DNA of 64,000 bases from Brevundimonas sp. (GTDB lineage Bacteria > Pseudomonadota > Alphaproteobacteria > Caulobacterales > Caulobacteraceae), in assembly GCF_019636155.1 (NCBI RefSeq), contig NZ_JAHBYB010000006.1, forward strand, positions 1 to 64,000, in the 5' to 3' direction. The translations under genes and the position numbers were made by a program. Below are positions 27,633-37,067 of the stretch, piece by piece. Numbering within the stretch: position 1 is the first letter of the stretch; each line of letters opens with the position of its first letter. The notes under the pieces were generated by a model. The model had not been told where the DNA came from. It saw only the letters and a list, made by a program, of their open reading frames with translations, and made no database searches.

Positions 27633-29783
27633 ATGGACGACGCCTACAGCGTGAACCTGGCTATGCCCGACACGACCGACGCCGGCGGCTCGGTCGAGCA
27701 GCTGATGGCGCTGAAGGACGGCGACCTGTTCCTGGTCGCCGACGGCTGGGGCGACCTGAGGGGCGGGGCCGACGGCCTGTTCGCCAACGACACCCGGATG
27801 CTGTCGCGCCTGATCCTGACCATAGGCGGGGCGCGGCCGTCGCGGCTGAGTTCGGGCGTGTCGCAGGACAATGTCTATTTCACCTGCCATTCGACCAACC
27901 GCGCCCTGCCGCCGATGGGCGAGCACCGCACCCCGGCGGGAGTCATGCATGTCGAGCGGCGGCGCTTCGTCTGGCAGGGCCGGCTGTATGAGCGGGTGCG
28001 GCTGACCAACCACGGGATCGAGGACCTGTGGGCGCCCCTGGCCTTCGATTTCGCGGCCGATTTCGCCGATATCTTCCAGGTGCGCGGCACGCCGCGGCTG
28101 AAACGCGGGACGGCCGAGCCGCCGACGCACGACGGGCGGCGGGTGACCTTCCGCTATCGCGGCCTGGACGCGGTGGAGCGGGTCAGCTGCCTGGCCTTCT
28201 CCGAGCCGCCGCACCGGCTGAACGGCGGCCGGGCCGAGTTCATGGTCACCCTGCCCCGGGGCGGGCGGCACGACCTGTATCTGGAGTGCGGGGTGGATCG
28301 CTGCGAGGCGCCGGACGCGGATCGGTTCCGGCGGGCGGCGGTGCAGGCCCAGTTGCACATGCGGGCCAAGCGGCGGCGCGGCGCCTCGGTGCGGGGACCG
28401 CGCAGCCCGCGCTTCAACGACTGGCTGGACCAGAGCCGTGCGGACGTGGCGCTTCTGACCACCGACCTGCCGACCGGACCCTATCCCTATGCCGGGACGC
28501 CCTGGTTCTCGACCCCGTTCGGGCGCGACGGGATCCTCTGCGCCTGGCAGATGCTGTGGCTGGATCCCAGCCTGGCCAGGGGGGTGCTGACCTATCTGGC
28601 GTCGCGCCAGGCGACCGAGGTCTCGGCCTTCATGGACGCCCAGCCGGGCAAGATCATGCACGAGACGCGCGGGGGCGAGATGGCGGCCCTGAAGGAGGTG
28701 CCGTTCGGCCTGTACTACGGGGGCGTGGACACCACCTGCCTGTTCGTGGCCCTGGCCGGCGCCTATGCGAAGCGGACAGGGGATTTCGAGTTGATCCGGC
28801 GGCTGTGGCCCCATCTGGTCGCGGCGGCGGACTGGATGCGCGACTATGGCGACAGCAATGGCGACGGCCTGATCGACTACGCCCGCGCGGCCGAGACAGG
28901 GCTGTCGAACCAGGGCTGGAAGGATTCCGAGGATTCCATCTTCCACGCCGACGGCCGCTTTCCCAAGGGACCGGTCGCCCTCTTGGAGGTCCAGGGCTAC
29001 GCCTGGGCGGCGTGGCGGGCCATGGGCGACCTGGCCGAGATCATCGGCGATCCGCGCCGGATGGAGTGGGACGAGCGGGCCGACGCCCTGTGCCACCGGG
29101 TCGAGACCCGGTTCTGGATGGAGGACGAGGGTTTCTACGCCATCGCCCTGGACGGCGACGGGGAACCGTGCCGGTCGATCGCCTCCAACGCCGGCCATCT
29201 GCTGTTCACCGGCCTGCCGTCGCCGGAGCGGGCGGCGCGGGTGGCGCACCGGCTGCTGGGCGCCGAGTTCCGGTCCGGCTGGGGCCTGCGGACCCTGGCG
29301 ACGGGCCAGGCGCGGTTCAATCCGATGAGCTATCACAACGGCTCGGTCTGGCCGCACGACACCGCCCTGGCCGCCGCCGGCATGGCGCGATACGGAGAGC
29401 GGGACGCGGTGGCCCTGCTGCTGGGCGAAATCTATGCGGCGGCGATGCATTTCCACCTGCGGCTGCCGGAACTGTTCTGTGGCTTCGAGCGCCAGCCGGG
29501 CGAACCGCCGATCGCCTATCCGGTCGCCTGCCTGCCCCAGGCCTGGGCGGCGGGGTCGGTCTTCCTGATGCTGCAGGCGGCGCTGGGGGTCCGTATCGAC
29601 GCGGTCGAGGGGGTGATCGAGGTCGACGACCCCGTCCTGCCCGCCGGGATCGACAGGCTGAACGTCACCGATCTTCAGGTCGGAGAGGCGCGCATCGATC
29701 TTAATTTCCAACGCATCGACGGCCACACGGTGGTGATGCCCGAAAACCGGCGCGGAAAGGTGGCGGTGCGATCGAACCGCTAG
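27633..29783 (+). CDS. Amylo-alpha-1,6-glucosidase-like (glycogen debranching) enzyme
   Basis: A 716-residue protein. The N-terminal domain (about residues 20-215) is of the bacterial glycogen-debranching N-terminal type, with LFLVADGWGDLRGGADGLFANDTRML typical of it. A C-terminal (alpha/alpha)6-barrel follows (about 265-690) with GTPWFSTPFGRDGI, DSNGDGLIDYA, NQGWKDSEDS and SYHNGSVWPHDTAL motifs, as in GH63/GH133-related amylo-1,6-glucosidases. It has no signal peptide, so it is cytoplasmic. It overlaps the convergent mutY by four bases. The natural substrate is not fixed by sequence. Confidence 0.88.
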   Translation: MDDAYSVNLAMPDTTDAGGSVEQLMALKDGDLFLVADGWGDLRGGADGLFANDTRMLSRLILTIGGARPSRLSSGVSQDNVYFTCHSTNRALPPMGEHRTPAGVMHVERRRFVWQGRLYERVRLTNHGIEDLWAPLAFDFAADFADIFQVRGTPRLKRGTAEPPTHDGRRVTFRYRGLDAVERVSCLAFSEPPHRLNGGRAEFMVTLPRGGRHDLYLECGVDRCEAPDADRFRRAAVQAQLHMRAKRRRGASVRGPRSPRFNDWLDQSRADVALLTTDLPTGPYPYAGTPWFSTPFGRDGILCAWQMLWLDPSLARGVLTYLASRQATEVSAFMDAQPGKIMHETRGGEMAALKEVPFGLYYGGVDTTCLFVALAGAYAKRTGDFELIRRLWPHLVAAADWMRDYGDSNGDGLIDYARAAETGLSNQGWKDSEDSIFHADGRFPKGPVALLEVQGYAWAAWRAMGDLAEIIGDPRRMEWDERADALCHRVETRFWMEDEGFYAIALDGDGEPCRSIASNAGHLLFTGLPSPERAARVAHRLLGAEFRSGWGLRTLATGQARFNPMSYHNGSVWPHDTALAAAGMARYGERDAVALLLGEIYAAAMHFHLRLPELFCGFERQPGEPPIAYPVACLPQAWAAGSVFLMLQAALGVRIDAVEGVIEVDDPVLPAGIDRLNVTDLQVGEARIDLNFQRIDGHTVVMPENRRGKVAVRSNR

Positions 29784-30799
29784 CCCAGGGCGCGGTCCAG
29801 GGCTTTGCGGAAGACGGTCGGCAGGGCGCGGCGGGCCTGGGCCGGGTCGGTCCAGATCAGGTCCGACGCCGGGGCGCGGGCGGTCAGGACGTCCAGGGTC
29901 AGGGCGAAATGGGTGAAGACATGCTCGACCGAGCCGGCCGCGCGCCAGTCGGCGGCGAGGGGCGGCCGCGTCTCGGCAGGGGCCGCCGACCAGTCGGAGG
30001 TCGGCAGGCCCAGCATGCCGCCCAGCAGGCCCCGCTCGGGACGGCGGACCAGGCCGACGCGGCCCTGAGTGTCGATGACGACCCAGGCCACCCCCTGACG
30101 GCGGGGGCGGTCGGCCTTCGGTGTCTTCAGCGGATAGCGGGCGGGGTCGCCGGTCCTGCGGGCCTGGCAGAAGGCCGAAACGGGGCATTGGCCGCACAGG
30201 GGCGACCGGGGCCGGCAGAGGGTCGCGCCCAGGTCCATCAGCGCCTGGGCCCAGTCTCCGGGCCGGTCGTCGGCAACCAGGGACCCGGCCAGGCGGCGCA
30301 GTTCGGGCCGGGCCTTCGGCAGAGGCGTCTCCACGGCGAAGAGCCGAGCCATGACCCGCCCGACATTGCCGTCCACCACATTGGCGGGCCGGTCGAAGGC
30401 GATGGCGGCCACGGCGGCGGCGGTATAGGCGCCCACCCCCGGCAGGGCCAGCAGCCCAACCTCGGTGTCGGGAAAGACGCCGCCGTGATCGGCCGCCACG
30501 GCGCGGGCGGCCTTCAGCATGTTGCGCGCGCGGGCGTAGTAGCCCAGGCCGGCCCAGGCGGCCATGACGTCCGCGTCGTCCGCCCCCGCCAGGTCGGCGA
30601 CCGTGGGCCAGCGGCCGGTGAAGGCGTGGAAATAGGGGGCGGCGTGCGGAACCGTCGTCTGCTGCAGCATCACCTCGGACAGCCAGACGCGATAGGGATC
30701 GGTTCGGCGTCCCGACCCGGGCGGCGCGCGCCACGGCAGAGCCCGCGCCTGGGCGTCATACCAGTCCAGCAGGGCGGCGCGCAGCGCGGGGATGTCCAT
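29780..30799 (-). CDS. mutY: A/G-specific adenine glycosylase MutY
   Basis: A 339-residue DNA repair enzyme that removes adenine mispaired with 8-oxoguanine. The HhH-GPD core shows the catalytic Glu in SEVMLQQTTV, LPGVGAYTAAAVAAIAF and the Asp in NVVDGNVGRV. The [4Fe-4S] cluster ligands are C-x6-C-x2-C-x5-C in CRPRSPLCGQCPVSAFC. The C-terminal part is the Nudix-like 8-oxoG recognition domain. It is the only minus-strand gene in the ccrM-smc block. A palindromic repeat separates it from the divergent DUF721 gene. Confidence 0.96.
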   Translation of the reverse strand: MDIPALRAALLDWYDAQARALPWRAPPGSGRRTDPYRVWLSEVMLQQTTVPHAAPYFHAFTGRWPTVADLAGADDADVMAAWAGLGYYARARNMLKAARAVAADHGGVFPDTEVGLLALPGVGAYTAAAVAAIAFDRPANVVDGNVGRVMARLFAVETPLPKARPELRRLAGSLVADDRPGDWAQALMDLGATLCRPRSPLCGQCPVSAFCQARRTGDPARYPLKTPKADRPRRQGVAWVVIDTQGRVGLVRRPERGLLGGMLGLPTSDWSAAPAETRPPLAADWRAAGSVEHVFTHFALTLDVLTARAPASDLIWTDPAQARRALPTVFRKALDRALG

Positions 30800-30814
30800 C
30801 GCGCCCCTCATACT

Positions 30815-30948
30815 CCGTCATCCTCGGGCTTGTCCCGAGGACCCATGGCGACCGGGCCCTGATCGCGGACGATCAGAGTCTCCGGAAGGATCATCACGCT
30901 TCGAGAACGCACAACGATGGGTCCTCGGGACAAGCCCGAGGATGACGG
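30815..30948. repeat. Perfect 32-bp inverted repeat with a 70-base spacer
   Basis: The left arm (30815-30846) begins CCGTCATCCTCGGGC and ends GAGGACCCAT. The right arm (30917-30948) is its exact reverse complement. It fills nearly the whole mutY/DUF721 intergenic region and resembles the dispersed palindromic repeats of Caulobacterales. Confidence 0.85.
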
Positions 30949-30961
30949 CTATCATGGTCCC

Positions 30962-31504
30962 ATGCGCCGCCCCCTGCCCACCGAAGCCGAGGCCCGCGAG
31001 ATCCTGGCGCGGCGACGCACCCGCCCGGCGCCGCGGCCCGCGCCCAAGGCCGGTCGGCATCTGCAGAAACTGGTGAAGGGTCTGGACGATCAGTTCGGGC
31101 GCGGGGCGGGCGCGCTGGAGCCGCGCTGGCGCGAGATCGTCGGCGACCAGCTGGCGCGCGTCACCCGGCCGCAGAAACTGTCCAAGGGCCGGGGCGGAAG
31201 CGGCGGGGTGCTGGAACTGCGCGTCGCCGGGCCGGCGGCCCTGCTGGTCCAGCACCAGTCGGCGGAGATCCTGAGCCGGGTGAACCTGTTCCTGGGCGCC
31301 GGATCGGTCGAGAAGCTGAGGATCGCCCAGGGACCGGTCAAACCCCTGACCGAGGCGGCCGCCAAGCCCCGCCGGTCCGCCAGGCCCCCGCCCCTGCCCG
31401 CCGAGACCGAGGCGGAACTGGCCAGGGCGGTTGAACCGGCGCCGGAGGGGCTGAAGGCGGCGTTGAGGAAGCTGGGGCGGGCGGTGCTGGGGGGCGGCGG
31501 CTAG
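30962..31504 (+). CDS. DUF721/DciA-like protein
   Basis: A 180-residue protein whose middle (about residues 25-120) matches the DUF721 fold: LQKLVKGLDDQFG, W..IVGDQLARVTRPQKL, LELRVAGPAALLVQHQSAEILSRVN. DUF721 includes DciA, the ancestral loader of the replicative helicase. Alphaproteobacterial members of this gene neighbourhood (mutY, dsbA, smc) are usually listed as DUF721 with unproven function. The charged N and C termini look flexible. It is followed directly by a small membrane-protein gene. Confidence 0.8.
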   Translation: MRRPLPTEAEAREILARRRTRPAPRPAPKAGRHLQKLVKGLDDQFGRGAGALEPRWREIVGDQLARVTRPQKLSKGRGGSGGVLELRVAGPAALLVQHQSAEILSRVNLFLGAGSVEKLRIAQGPVKPLTEAAAKPRRSARPPPLPAETEAELARAVEPAPEGLKAALRKLGRAVLGGGG

Positions 31505-31807
31505 ATGTCCGGCCTCGACCCTCTGGCCATGGCCTTCGGCCGACGGCTGCCCCGGCCGGTCAATATTGTGGTCAACCTGGTATGGTGGCCGGTGTTTCTG
31601 CTGACGGCAACGTCGCTGAACGCGGCGCTATACGCCAGGCTGGAAGGATATGCGGCGCAGGCGTGGGGAATCCATCGGCTGCCAACCTACTTCGAACTGT
31701 TTCCCGTGATGTTCCTCCTGGTGGGCGCGCAAACCCTGCATGGCATGGCCATCAAGAGGCGGGACGAACTGTCGCCGCCCGTGATCCGCAACAACCCTTT
31801 CCGTTGA
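31505..31807 (+). CDS. Small membrane protein of unknown function
   Basis: A 100-residue protein with two hydrophobic segments (about residues 18-45 and 64-80) and a charged C terminus. Its ATG follows the stop of the DUF721 gene with no spacer, so it is likely co-translated with it. No motif is recognised. Its coding status rests on position and hydrophobic pattern. Confidence 0.55.
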   Translation: MSGLDPLAMAFGRRLPRPVNIVVNLVWWPVFLLTATSLNAALYARLEGYAAQAWGIHRLPTYFELFPVMFLLVGAQTLHGMAIKRRDELSPPVIRNNPFR

Positions 31808-31903
31808 CAAAAAGTCGCCATCCCTGTTCTCGACTGTGGGAACCTTGAGCGCGCGCGTCCGTGGGGGAATCGCGCGATGATCCGCAAAACCCGAGGAAGA
31901 CCC

Positions 31904-32551
31904 ATGACCCGATATGCTTCGATGAGCCGCCGCGCGGCGATGACGGCCGCGGCCCTGGCGGCGATGGCGACCCTGTCGGGATGCGGCGGCGGCAAGGCCG
32001 GCGGCGCGGCCGAGGGCGACATGGCCCTGGGCGCCGCCGAGGGGGCCAAGGTCACGGTGGTGGAATACGCCTCGGTCACCTGCCCGCACTGCGCCGCCTG
32101 GCAGGAGAACACCTGGCCCCAGTTCAAGGCCCAGTTCGTGGACAACAACAAGGTCCGCTATGTCTTCCGCGAACTGCCGACCCCGCCGGTCGAGGTGGCC
32201 ACGGCCGGCTTCCTGGTCGCGCGCTGCGCCGGCAAGGACAAATATTTCGACGTGGTGCACCAGCTGATGGCCACCCAGCAGGAGATGGTGGCCGGCAGCG
32301 GCGGGCCGCGCGGCTGGCTGCTGCGGACGGCCAACGCCGCCGGGCTGAGCGACCAGCAGTTCGAGGACTGCGTGCGCGACGCCGACGCCATCAAGGCCAT
32401 GGAAGGCCGCATCCGCGAGGCCCAGGCGGCCGGGGTGACCGGCACTCCCGCCTTCTTCGTCAACGGCGTCCAGGTGGTGACCCCCGGCGGCGAGGGCGCG
32501 TCCATCGAGGACCTGACCAAGGCCATCGAGGCCGAGCTGGCCAAGGGCTGA
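31904..32551 (+). CDS. DsbA-family thiol:disulfide lipoprotein
   Basis: A 215-residue periplasmic thioredoxin-fold protein. An Arg-rich N terminus and the lipobox TLSGC predict lipid anchoring. The redox motif is CPHC in EYASVTCPHCAAW, and the cis-Pro is in [12 protein letters not shown]. DsbA-like proteins of this type introduce or shuffle disulfides. The start ATG 31904 puts the signal directly at the N terminus. It is followed six bases later by a second DsbA-like gene, then by smc. Confidence 0.9.
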   Translation: MTRYASMSRRAAMTAAALAAMATLSGCGGGKAGGAAEGDMALGAAEGAKVTVVEYASVTCPHCAAWQENTWPQFKAQFVDNNKVRYVFRELPTPPVEVATAGFLVARCAGKDKYFDVVHQLMATQQEMVAGSGGPRGWLLRTANAAGLSDQQFEDCVRDADAIKAMEGRIREAQAAGVTGTPAFFVNGVQVVTPGGEGASIEDLTKAIEAELAKG

Positions 32552-32556
32552 TCCCG

Positions 32557-33177
32557 ATGCGGACGCTGGCGCGCATCCTGGCCACGGCGGCGGTCCTGAT
32601 CGGGGCCGGCGCCATGACGCGCCAGGACGCGCCGGTCGCCCCCGTGCCGGCGGTCCACGCCAACGACCGCGTCATGGGCCGGGACGATGCGCCCGTGACC
32701 GTGATCGAATACGCCAGCTTCACCTGCCACGTCTGCGGCGACTGGCACGCCCTGGTCTGGCCCGAGTTCAAGCGCCGCTTCATCGACACGGGCCGGGTCA
32801 GGATGGTGATCCGCAACATGCCGACGCCGCCGGCCGAGCTGTCGATCCCGGCCGCCGCCCTGGCGCGGTGCGCGGCGCCCGAGCGGTTCTTCGACACCGC
32901 CGACGCCCTGTTCGACGGCCAGCCGGCCATCCTGCGCGGCGGGGACCAGGGCGCCTGGTTCGACGCCGCCGTGGCCGCCAGCGGCCGCACCCGCGCCCAG
33001 ATCGACACCTGTGTGGCCCGCCCCGAGATCAAGACCTTCCTGGAGGCCGAGATCGCCGCCGGCGCCGCGGCGGGGGCGACCACCACCCCGGCCTTCTTCG
33101 TCAACGGGCGGCGGGTGCACGACCGCTCGCTGGGCGGGCTGGAGATCGCCATCCGCACCGCCGAGGAAGGGCGGTAA
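32557..33177 (+). CDS. Second DsbA-family protein
   Basis: A 206-residue exported thioredoxin-fold protein with a signal peptide (residues 1-20) but no clear lipobox. The redox motif is CHVC in [13 protein letters not shown] and the cis-Pro is in [12 protein letters not shown]. It is a clear paralogue of the gene just upstream, with the same EYAS.TC and PTPP segments, pointing to tandem duplication. The CxxC middle residues differ (PH versus HV), which usually alters redox potential. Confidence 0.9.
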   Translation: MRTLARILATAAVLIGAGAMTRQDAPVAPVPAVHANDRVMGRDDAPVTVIEYASFTCHVCGDWHALVWPEFKRRFIDTGRVRMVIRNMPTPPAELSIPAAALARCAAPERFFDTADALFDGQPAILRGGDQGAWFDAAVAASGRTRAQIDTCVARPEIKTFLEAEIAAGAAAGATTTPAFFVNGRRVHDRSLGGLEIAIRTAEEGR

Positions 33178-33187
33178 GAGGGCTGGG

Positions 33188-36100
33188 ATGCAGTTCCAGC
33201 GCCTGAGGCTCGTCGGCTTCAAATCCTTCGTCGATCCGACCGAGGTGCATATCGAGCCGGGCCTGACCGGGGTGGTCGGCCCCAATGGCTGCGGCAAGTC
33301 GAACGTGCTGGAAAGCCTGCGCTGGGTCATGGGCGCCAACTCGGCCAAGGCCATGCGCGGCCAGGGCATGGACGACGTCATCTTCGCCGGCGCCTCGGGC
33401 CGCCCGCCGCGCAGCCACGCCGAGGTCCAGCTGACCATCGACAACGCCCAGAGGCGGGCGCCGCAGCCGTTCACAGATGCGGCGGTCCTGGAGGTGTCGC
33501 GCCGCATCGACCGGGGCCAGGGCTCGACCTATCGCATCAACGGCAAGGAGGTGCGGGCGCGGGATGTGCAGCTGCTGTTCGCCGACGCCTCGACCGGCGC
33601 CAACAGCCCGGCCCTGGTGCGGCAGGGGCAGATCAGCGAACTGATCGCCGCCAAGCCCCAGAACCGCCGTCGCATCCTGGAAGAGGCCGGGGGCGTGGCC
33701 GGCCTGCACACCCGGCGGCACGAGGCGGAACTGCGTCTGCGGGCGGCGGAAACCAATCTGGAACGGCTGGACGACATCGGCCGCGAACTGGAGACCGCGC
33801 TGGGCCGGCTGAAGCGCGAGGCGCGCCAGGCCGAGAAATACAAGAAGATCAGCGCCGAGATCCGCGCCTTGCAGGCGGCGCTGCTCTATGTCCGCTGGAA
33901 CGACGCGCGGGTGGCGGCCGAGGCTGCGGCGGACGAATTGCGTGCGGCGGATACAGCGGTGGCCGAGACGGCCAAGGCCTCGGCGGCGGCCCAGACGGCG
34001 GCCCTTAAGTCCCAGGAGGCGCTGAAACCCGCGCGGGAAGAGGATGCGGTGGCGGCCGCCCTGCTGCACCGCGCGTCGCTGGAACGCGACCGGCTAGACA
34101 TGGCCGAACAGGCGGCGCGGGCCGAGATCGAACGACTGGGCGCCGAGGCGGCCCGCATTAACGCCGACATCGAACGCGAAACCGGCATGGCCGCCGATGC
34201 GGAAGGTGAGCTGGCGCGCGTCGCCGCCGCCCTGGAGGCCCTGAACGCCGAGATCGCCGCCGCCCCCGAACGCGGGCCCGAACTGGAGGCCGCCCTCAAT
34301 GCGGCGGAAGACGCCCGCCGTGCCGCCGACGCCGAGGTCGAACGGGTGGCCGGGGCCGTGGCGGCGGTCGAGGCGCGGGTCTCGGCCGAGACGGCCCGCA
34401 AACGCGACGCCGAGGCGCGGGTGACGCGGGCGGAACAGGCGCTGACAAACGCCCGGCGCGAGCGCGAGGCCCTGGGGCCGCTGGAGACGCCCCAGATCGC
34501 GGCGGCGCAAAAGGCGCTGGAAGCGGCCCAGGCCGATCTGGCGGCGGCGCGGGCGGCGGTCGAGGCGGCGGAGGCGGATCGCGGCGACCGGGCGCGGGCC
34601 GAGGCCGAGGCGCGGCAGGCGGCGCGGGCGGCCGAGGACCGGCTGGGCCGGTTGCAGACCGAGGCGCGGGGCCTGGCGCAACTGCTGGTCACCGCACGGC
34701 GCGAGCACGCCCCGGCGCTGGAAAGCGTGGCGGCGGACAAGGGTTATGAGGCGGCATTGGCCGCCGCTCTGGGCGACGATCTGGACGCGGCCCTGGACGC
34801 CAGGGCGGCGGCCTATTGGGCGGGGGCGACGGTCCCGACGCCGGACTGGCCCAAGGGGGTGACAGCGCTGTCGGCCCATGTGCGGGCGCCGGATCAATTG
34901 GCGGCGCGCCTGGCCCTGTGCGGGGTTGTGGCGCGGGATGCGGCGGCGGGCTTGGCCAGGAGCCTGCCGGTCGGGGCGCGCCTGGTGACGGTCGAGGGCG
35001 ACCTCTACCGCTGGGATGGCTTCGTCCAGCGGGCCGAGGCGCCGCGGCCGGCGGCGGTGCGCCTGGCCCAGCGCACACGGCTGGCGGAACTGGAAAGCGA
35101 GATCGACACGGGCAAGCCGGCGCTGGAAACGGCGCAGGCCGCGATGAAGGCGGCGGTCGAGGCCCTGCGCGCCGCCGACGAGGCGGTGAAGACCGCCCGC
35201 GCGGCCCCCTTCCCCCTGGACAAGGCCGTCGGCGCCGCGCGCGACCGGCTGGAGGCCCTGACGCGGGACCAGGCGCGGAAAGAGGCGCGGGCCCAGGCCC
35301 TGGACGACGCCCTGGCGCGCCTGAGCGAAGAGGCCGAGGCGGCGCAGGCCGCCCTGGACGAGGCGTCGGGAACCGAGGCGCCGTCCGAGACGCTGGACGC
35401 CCTGCGCGGTGAATTGGCAGCTGCGCGCCAAGGCGCCGAGACGGCCCGCGCCGCCGCCGCGGCCGCCCGCGCCGAACGCGACGCCGAGGCGCGGGAGGGG
35501 GCGGCGCGCCAGTCGCGTCTGGACGGTCTGACCCGCGAACGCGACGGCTGGTCCAACCGCGCCCGCGACGCCCGCGTCCGCATCGGAACGCTGGAAAAGG
35601 ACGCGGAAAAGACCGCCCAGCAGAAGACCCAGGCCGAGACGGCGCCCGCCGGTTTCGCCGAACAGCGCGCCCGCCTGCTGGATACGCTGACCACGGCCGA
35701 GACGCGCCGGTCGGCCGCGGCCGACGCCCTGTCGGTCGCCGAGGGGGAAGCGGGCGAGGCCGACCGCGCCGCCCGCGCCGCCGAGGCCGCCGCCGGCCAG
35801 GCGCGCGAGGCCCGCGCCGGTCTGTCGGCCCGCGCCGAGGCCGCCGCCGAGCGCCTGCTGGACGCCGCCAATCAGGTGCGCGAGACGGCCCAGATGTCGC
35901 CCGAGGAACTGGGCCAGAAGCTGAACGACGACGCTATCGCCCGCCCGCCCGACGCCGCCGGGGCAGAAAGCCTGCTGTACGGCCTGGAGCGCGAGCGCGA
36001 GGCCCTGGGCGCCGTCAACCTGAGGGCCGAGGAAGAGGCGACGGAATACGGCGACCGCCTGAACGCCATGCGCGAGGAGCGCAGCGACCTGACCCAGGCC

Positions 36101-36628
36101 ATCGCCAAGCTGCGCGACGGCATCGACGAACTGAACGCCGAGGGGCGCGAACGTCTGATCGCCGCCTTCGACATCATCAACGACAATTTCAAGGCCCTGT
36201 TCGAGGCCCTGTTCGGCGGCGGCCAGGCCGAGCTGAAACTGGTCGAGTCGGACGATCCGCTGGAGGCCGGGCTGGAAATCTACGCCTGCCCGCCGGGCAA
36301 GCGGCTGTCGGTCATGAGCCTGATGAGCGGGGGCGAACAGGCCCTGACGGCGGCGGCCCTGATCTTCGCGGTCTTCCTGGCCAACCCCGCCCCCGTCTGC
36401 GTGCTGGACGAGGTGGACGCACCACTGGACGACGCCAATGTCGACCGCTTCTGCCGCATGCTGGACGAGATGCGAAAGCGCACCGATACCCGCTTCATCG
36501 TCATCACCCACAATCCGGTGACCATGAGCCGGATGGACCGCCTGTATGGCGTGACCATGCCCGAGCGGGGGGTGTCGCAACTGGTCAGCGTCGATCTGAG
36601 CCAGGCCGAGCGGATGGTGGAGGCGTGA
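33188..36628 (+). CDS. smc: Chromosome partition protein Smc
   Basis: A 1146-residue condensin ATPase. Walker [10 protein letters not shown] is at 31-39, followed by long Ala/Glu/Arg-rich coiled coil (about 170-510), a hinge (about 515-640), a second coiled coil and the C-terminal ABC signature [14 protein letters not shown] with Walker [16 protein letters not shown]. Smc dimerises, associates with ScpA and ScpB and compacts and aligns the chromosome arms. The ATG at 33188 begins [14 protein letters not shown], the family start. It is the longest gene of the window. The next gene overlaps its stop by four bases. Confidence 0.97.
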   Translation: MQFQRLRLVGFKSFVDPTEVHIEPGLTGVVGPNGCGKSNVLESLRWVMGANSAKAMRGQGMDDVIFAGASGRPPRSHAEVQLTIDNAQRRAPQPFTDAAVLEVSRRIDRGQGSTYRINGKEVRARDVQLLFADASTGANSPALVRQGQISELIAAKPQNRRRILEEAGGVAGLHTRRHEAELRLRAAETNLERLDDIGRELETALGRLKREARQAEKYKKISAEIRALQAALLYVRWNDARVAAEAAADELRAADTAVAETAKASAAAQTAALKSQEALKPAREEDAVAAALLHRASLERDRLDMAEQAARAEIERLGAEAARINADIERETGMAADAEGELARVAAALEALNAEIAAAPERGPELEAALNAAEDARRAADAEVERVAGAVAAVEARVSAETARKRDAEARVTRAEQALTNARREREALGPLETPQIAAAQKALEAAQADLAAARAAVEAAEADRGDRARAEAEARQAARAAEDRLGRLQTEARGLAQLLVTARREHAPALESVAADKGYEAALAAALGDDLDAALDARAAAYWAGATVPTPDWPKGVTALSAHVRAPDQLAARLALCGVVARDAAAGLARSLPVGARLVTVEGDLYRWDGFVQRAEAPRPAAVRLAQRTRLAELESEIDTGKPALETAQAAMKAAVEALRAADEAVKTARAAPFPLDKAVGAARDRLEALTRDQARKEARAQALDDALARLSEEAEAAQAALDEASGTEAPSETLDALRGELAAARQGAETARAAAAAARAERDAEAREGAARQSRLDGLTRERDGWSNRARDARVRIGTLEKDAEKTAQQKTQAETAPAGFAEQRARLLDTLTTAETRRSAAADALSVAEGEAGEADRAARAAEAAAGQAREARAGLSARAEAAAERLLDAANQVRETAQMSPEELGQKLNDDAIARPPDAAGAESLLYGLEREREALGAVNLRAEEEATEYGDRLNAMREERSDLTQAIAKLRDGIDELNAEGRERLIAAFDIINDNFKALFEALFGGGQAELKLVESDDPLEAGLEIYACPPGKRLSVMSLMSGGEQALTAAALIFAVFLANPAPVCVLDEVDAPLDDANVDRFCRMLDEMRKRTDTRFIVITHNPVTMSRMDRLYGVTMPERGVSQLVSVDLSQAERMVEA

Positions 36629-37059
36629 TCGCCCTGGTGGTCGCGGCAGCCCTGGTCCAGGCCACGCCGCAGCTGGTGCTGACCGGGGTCGGGCGCTGGG
36701 CCATGTTCGCCGACGCGGCCTCGATCACGGCCGACGGCGAGGGCGCGGTGCGGATGCGGTCGCTGCAGGTCGCGGACGCGGACTTCACCGCGGGCGACAA
36801 ATCCTATTGGGGCGGCTGGTCCTGGTGGCGGTTCGACTGCGAGGCGCGAACGGGGCAGAGACTGGATTTCGCCGCCCTGGCCGCGGACGGGGCCGAGGGG
36901 CCGATCACCCCCGTCAACGGCGCGCCCGAACCCCTGGCGCCCGGCGGGGATGCGGCGGAACTGGCCGCCGTCGCCTGCGCCGCCGCGCCACCCGCCGCGG
37001 ACGCCGCCACCGCCGAGGCGGCGGTGCGGCTGGGCCGGGCGCGTCTGGAGGCCCGCTGA
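36625..37059 (+). CDS. Secreted protein resembling surface-adhesin E domains
   Basis: A 144-residue protein with a short hydrophobic N terminus. The body ([23 protein letters not shown]...W..FDCEA) has the layout of the Surface_Adh_E-like family of small exported domains. The match is read by eye. It begins with GTG inside the smc stop (GTGA), so it is translationally coupled to smc, although a link to chromosome partition is not apparent. It is convergent with murG eight bases away. Confidence 0.65.
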   Translation: MIALVVAAALVQATPQLVLTGVGRWAMFADAASITADGEGAVRMRSLQVADADFTAGDKSYWGGWSWWRFDCEARTGQRLDFAALAADGAEGPITPVNGAPEPLAPGGDAAELAAVACAAAPPAADAATAEAAVRLGRARLEAR

Positions 37060-37067
37060 TCCAAGGA

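Noticed and set aside
27126-30734. A very long open frame on the minus strand (about 1200 codons) opposite the GT4 and debranching-enzyme genes
   Set aside because: Its translation is low-complexity Arg/Pro/Gly-rich, matches no family, and lies antisense to clear enzyme genes. Long antisense frames are expected in very GC-rich DNA.
34094-36580. An 828-codon frame antisense to smc
   Set aside because: It mirrors the Ala/Arg/Glu coiled-coil codons of smc and has no recognisable domain or plausible start.
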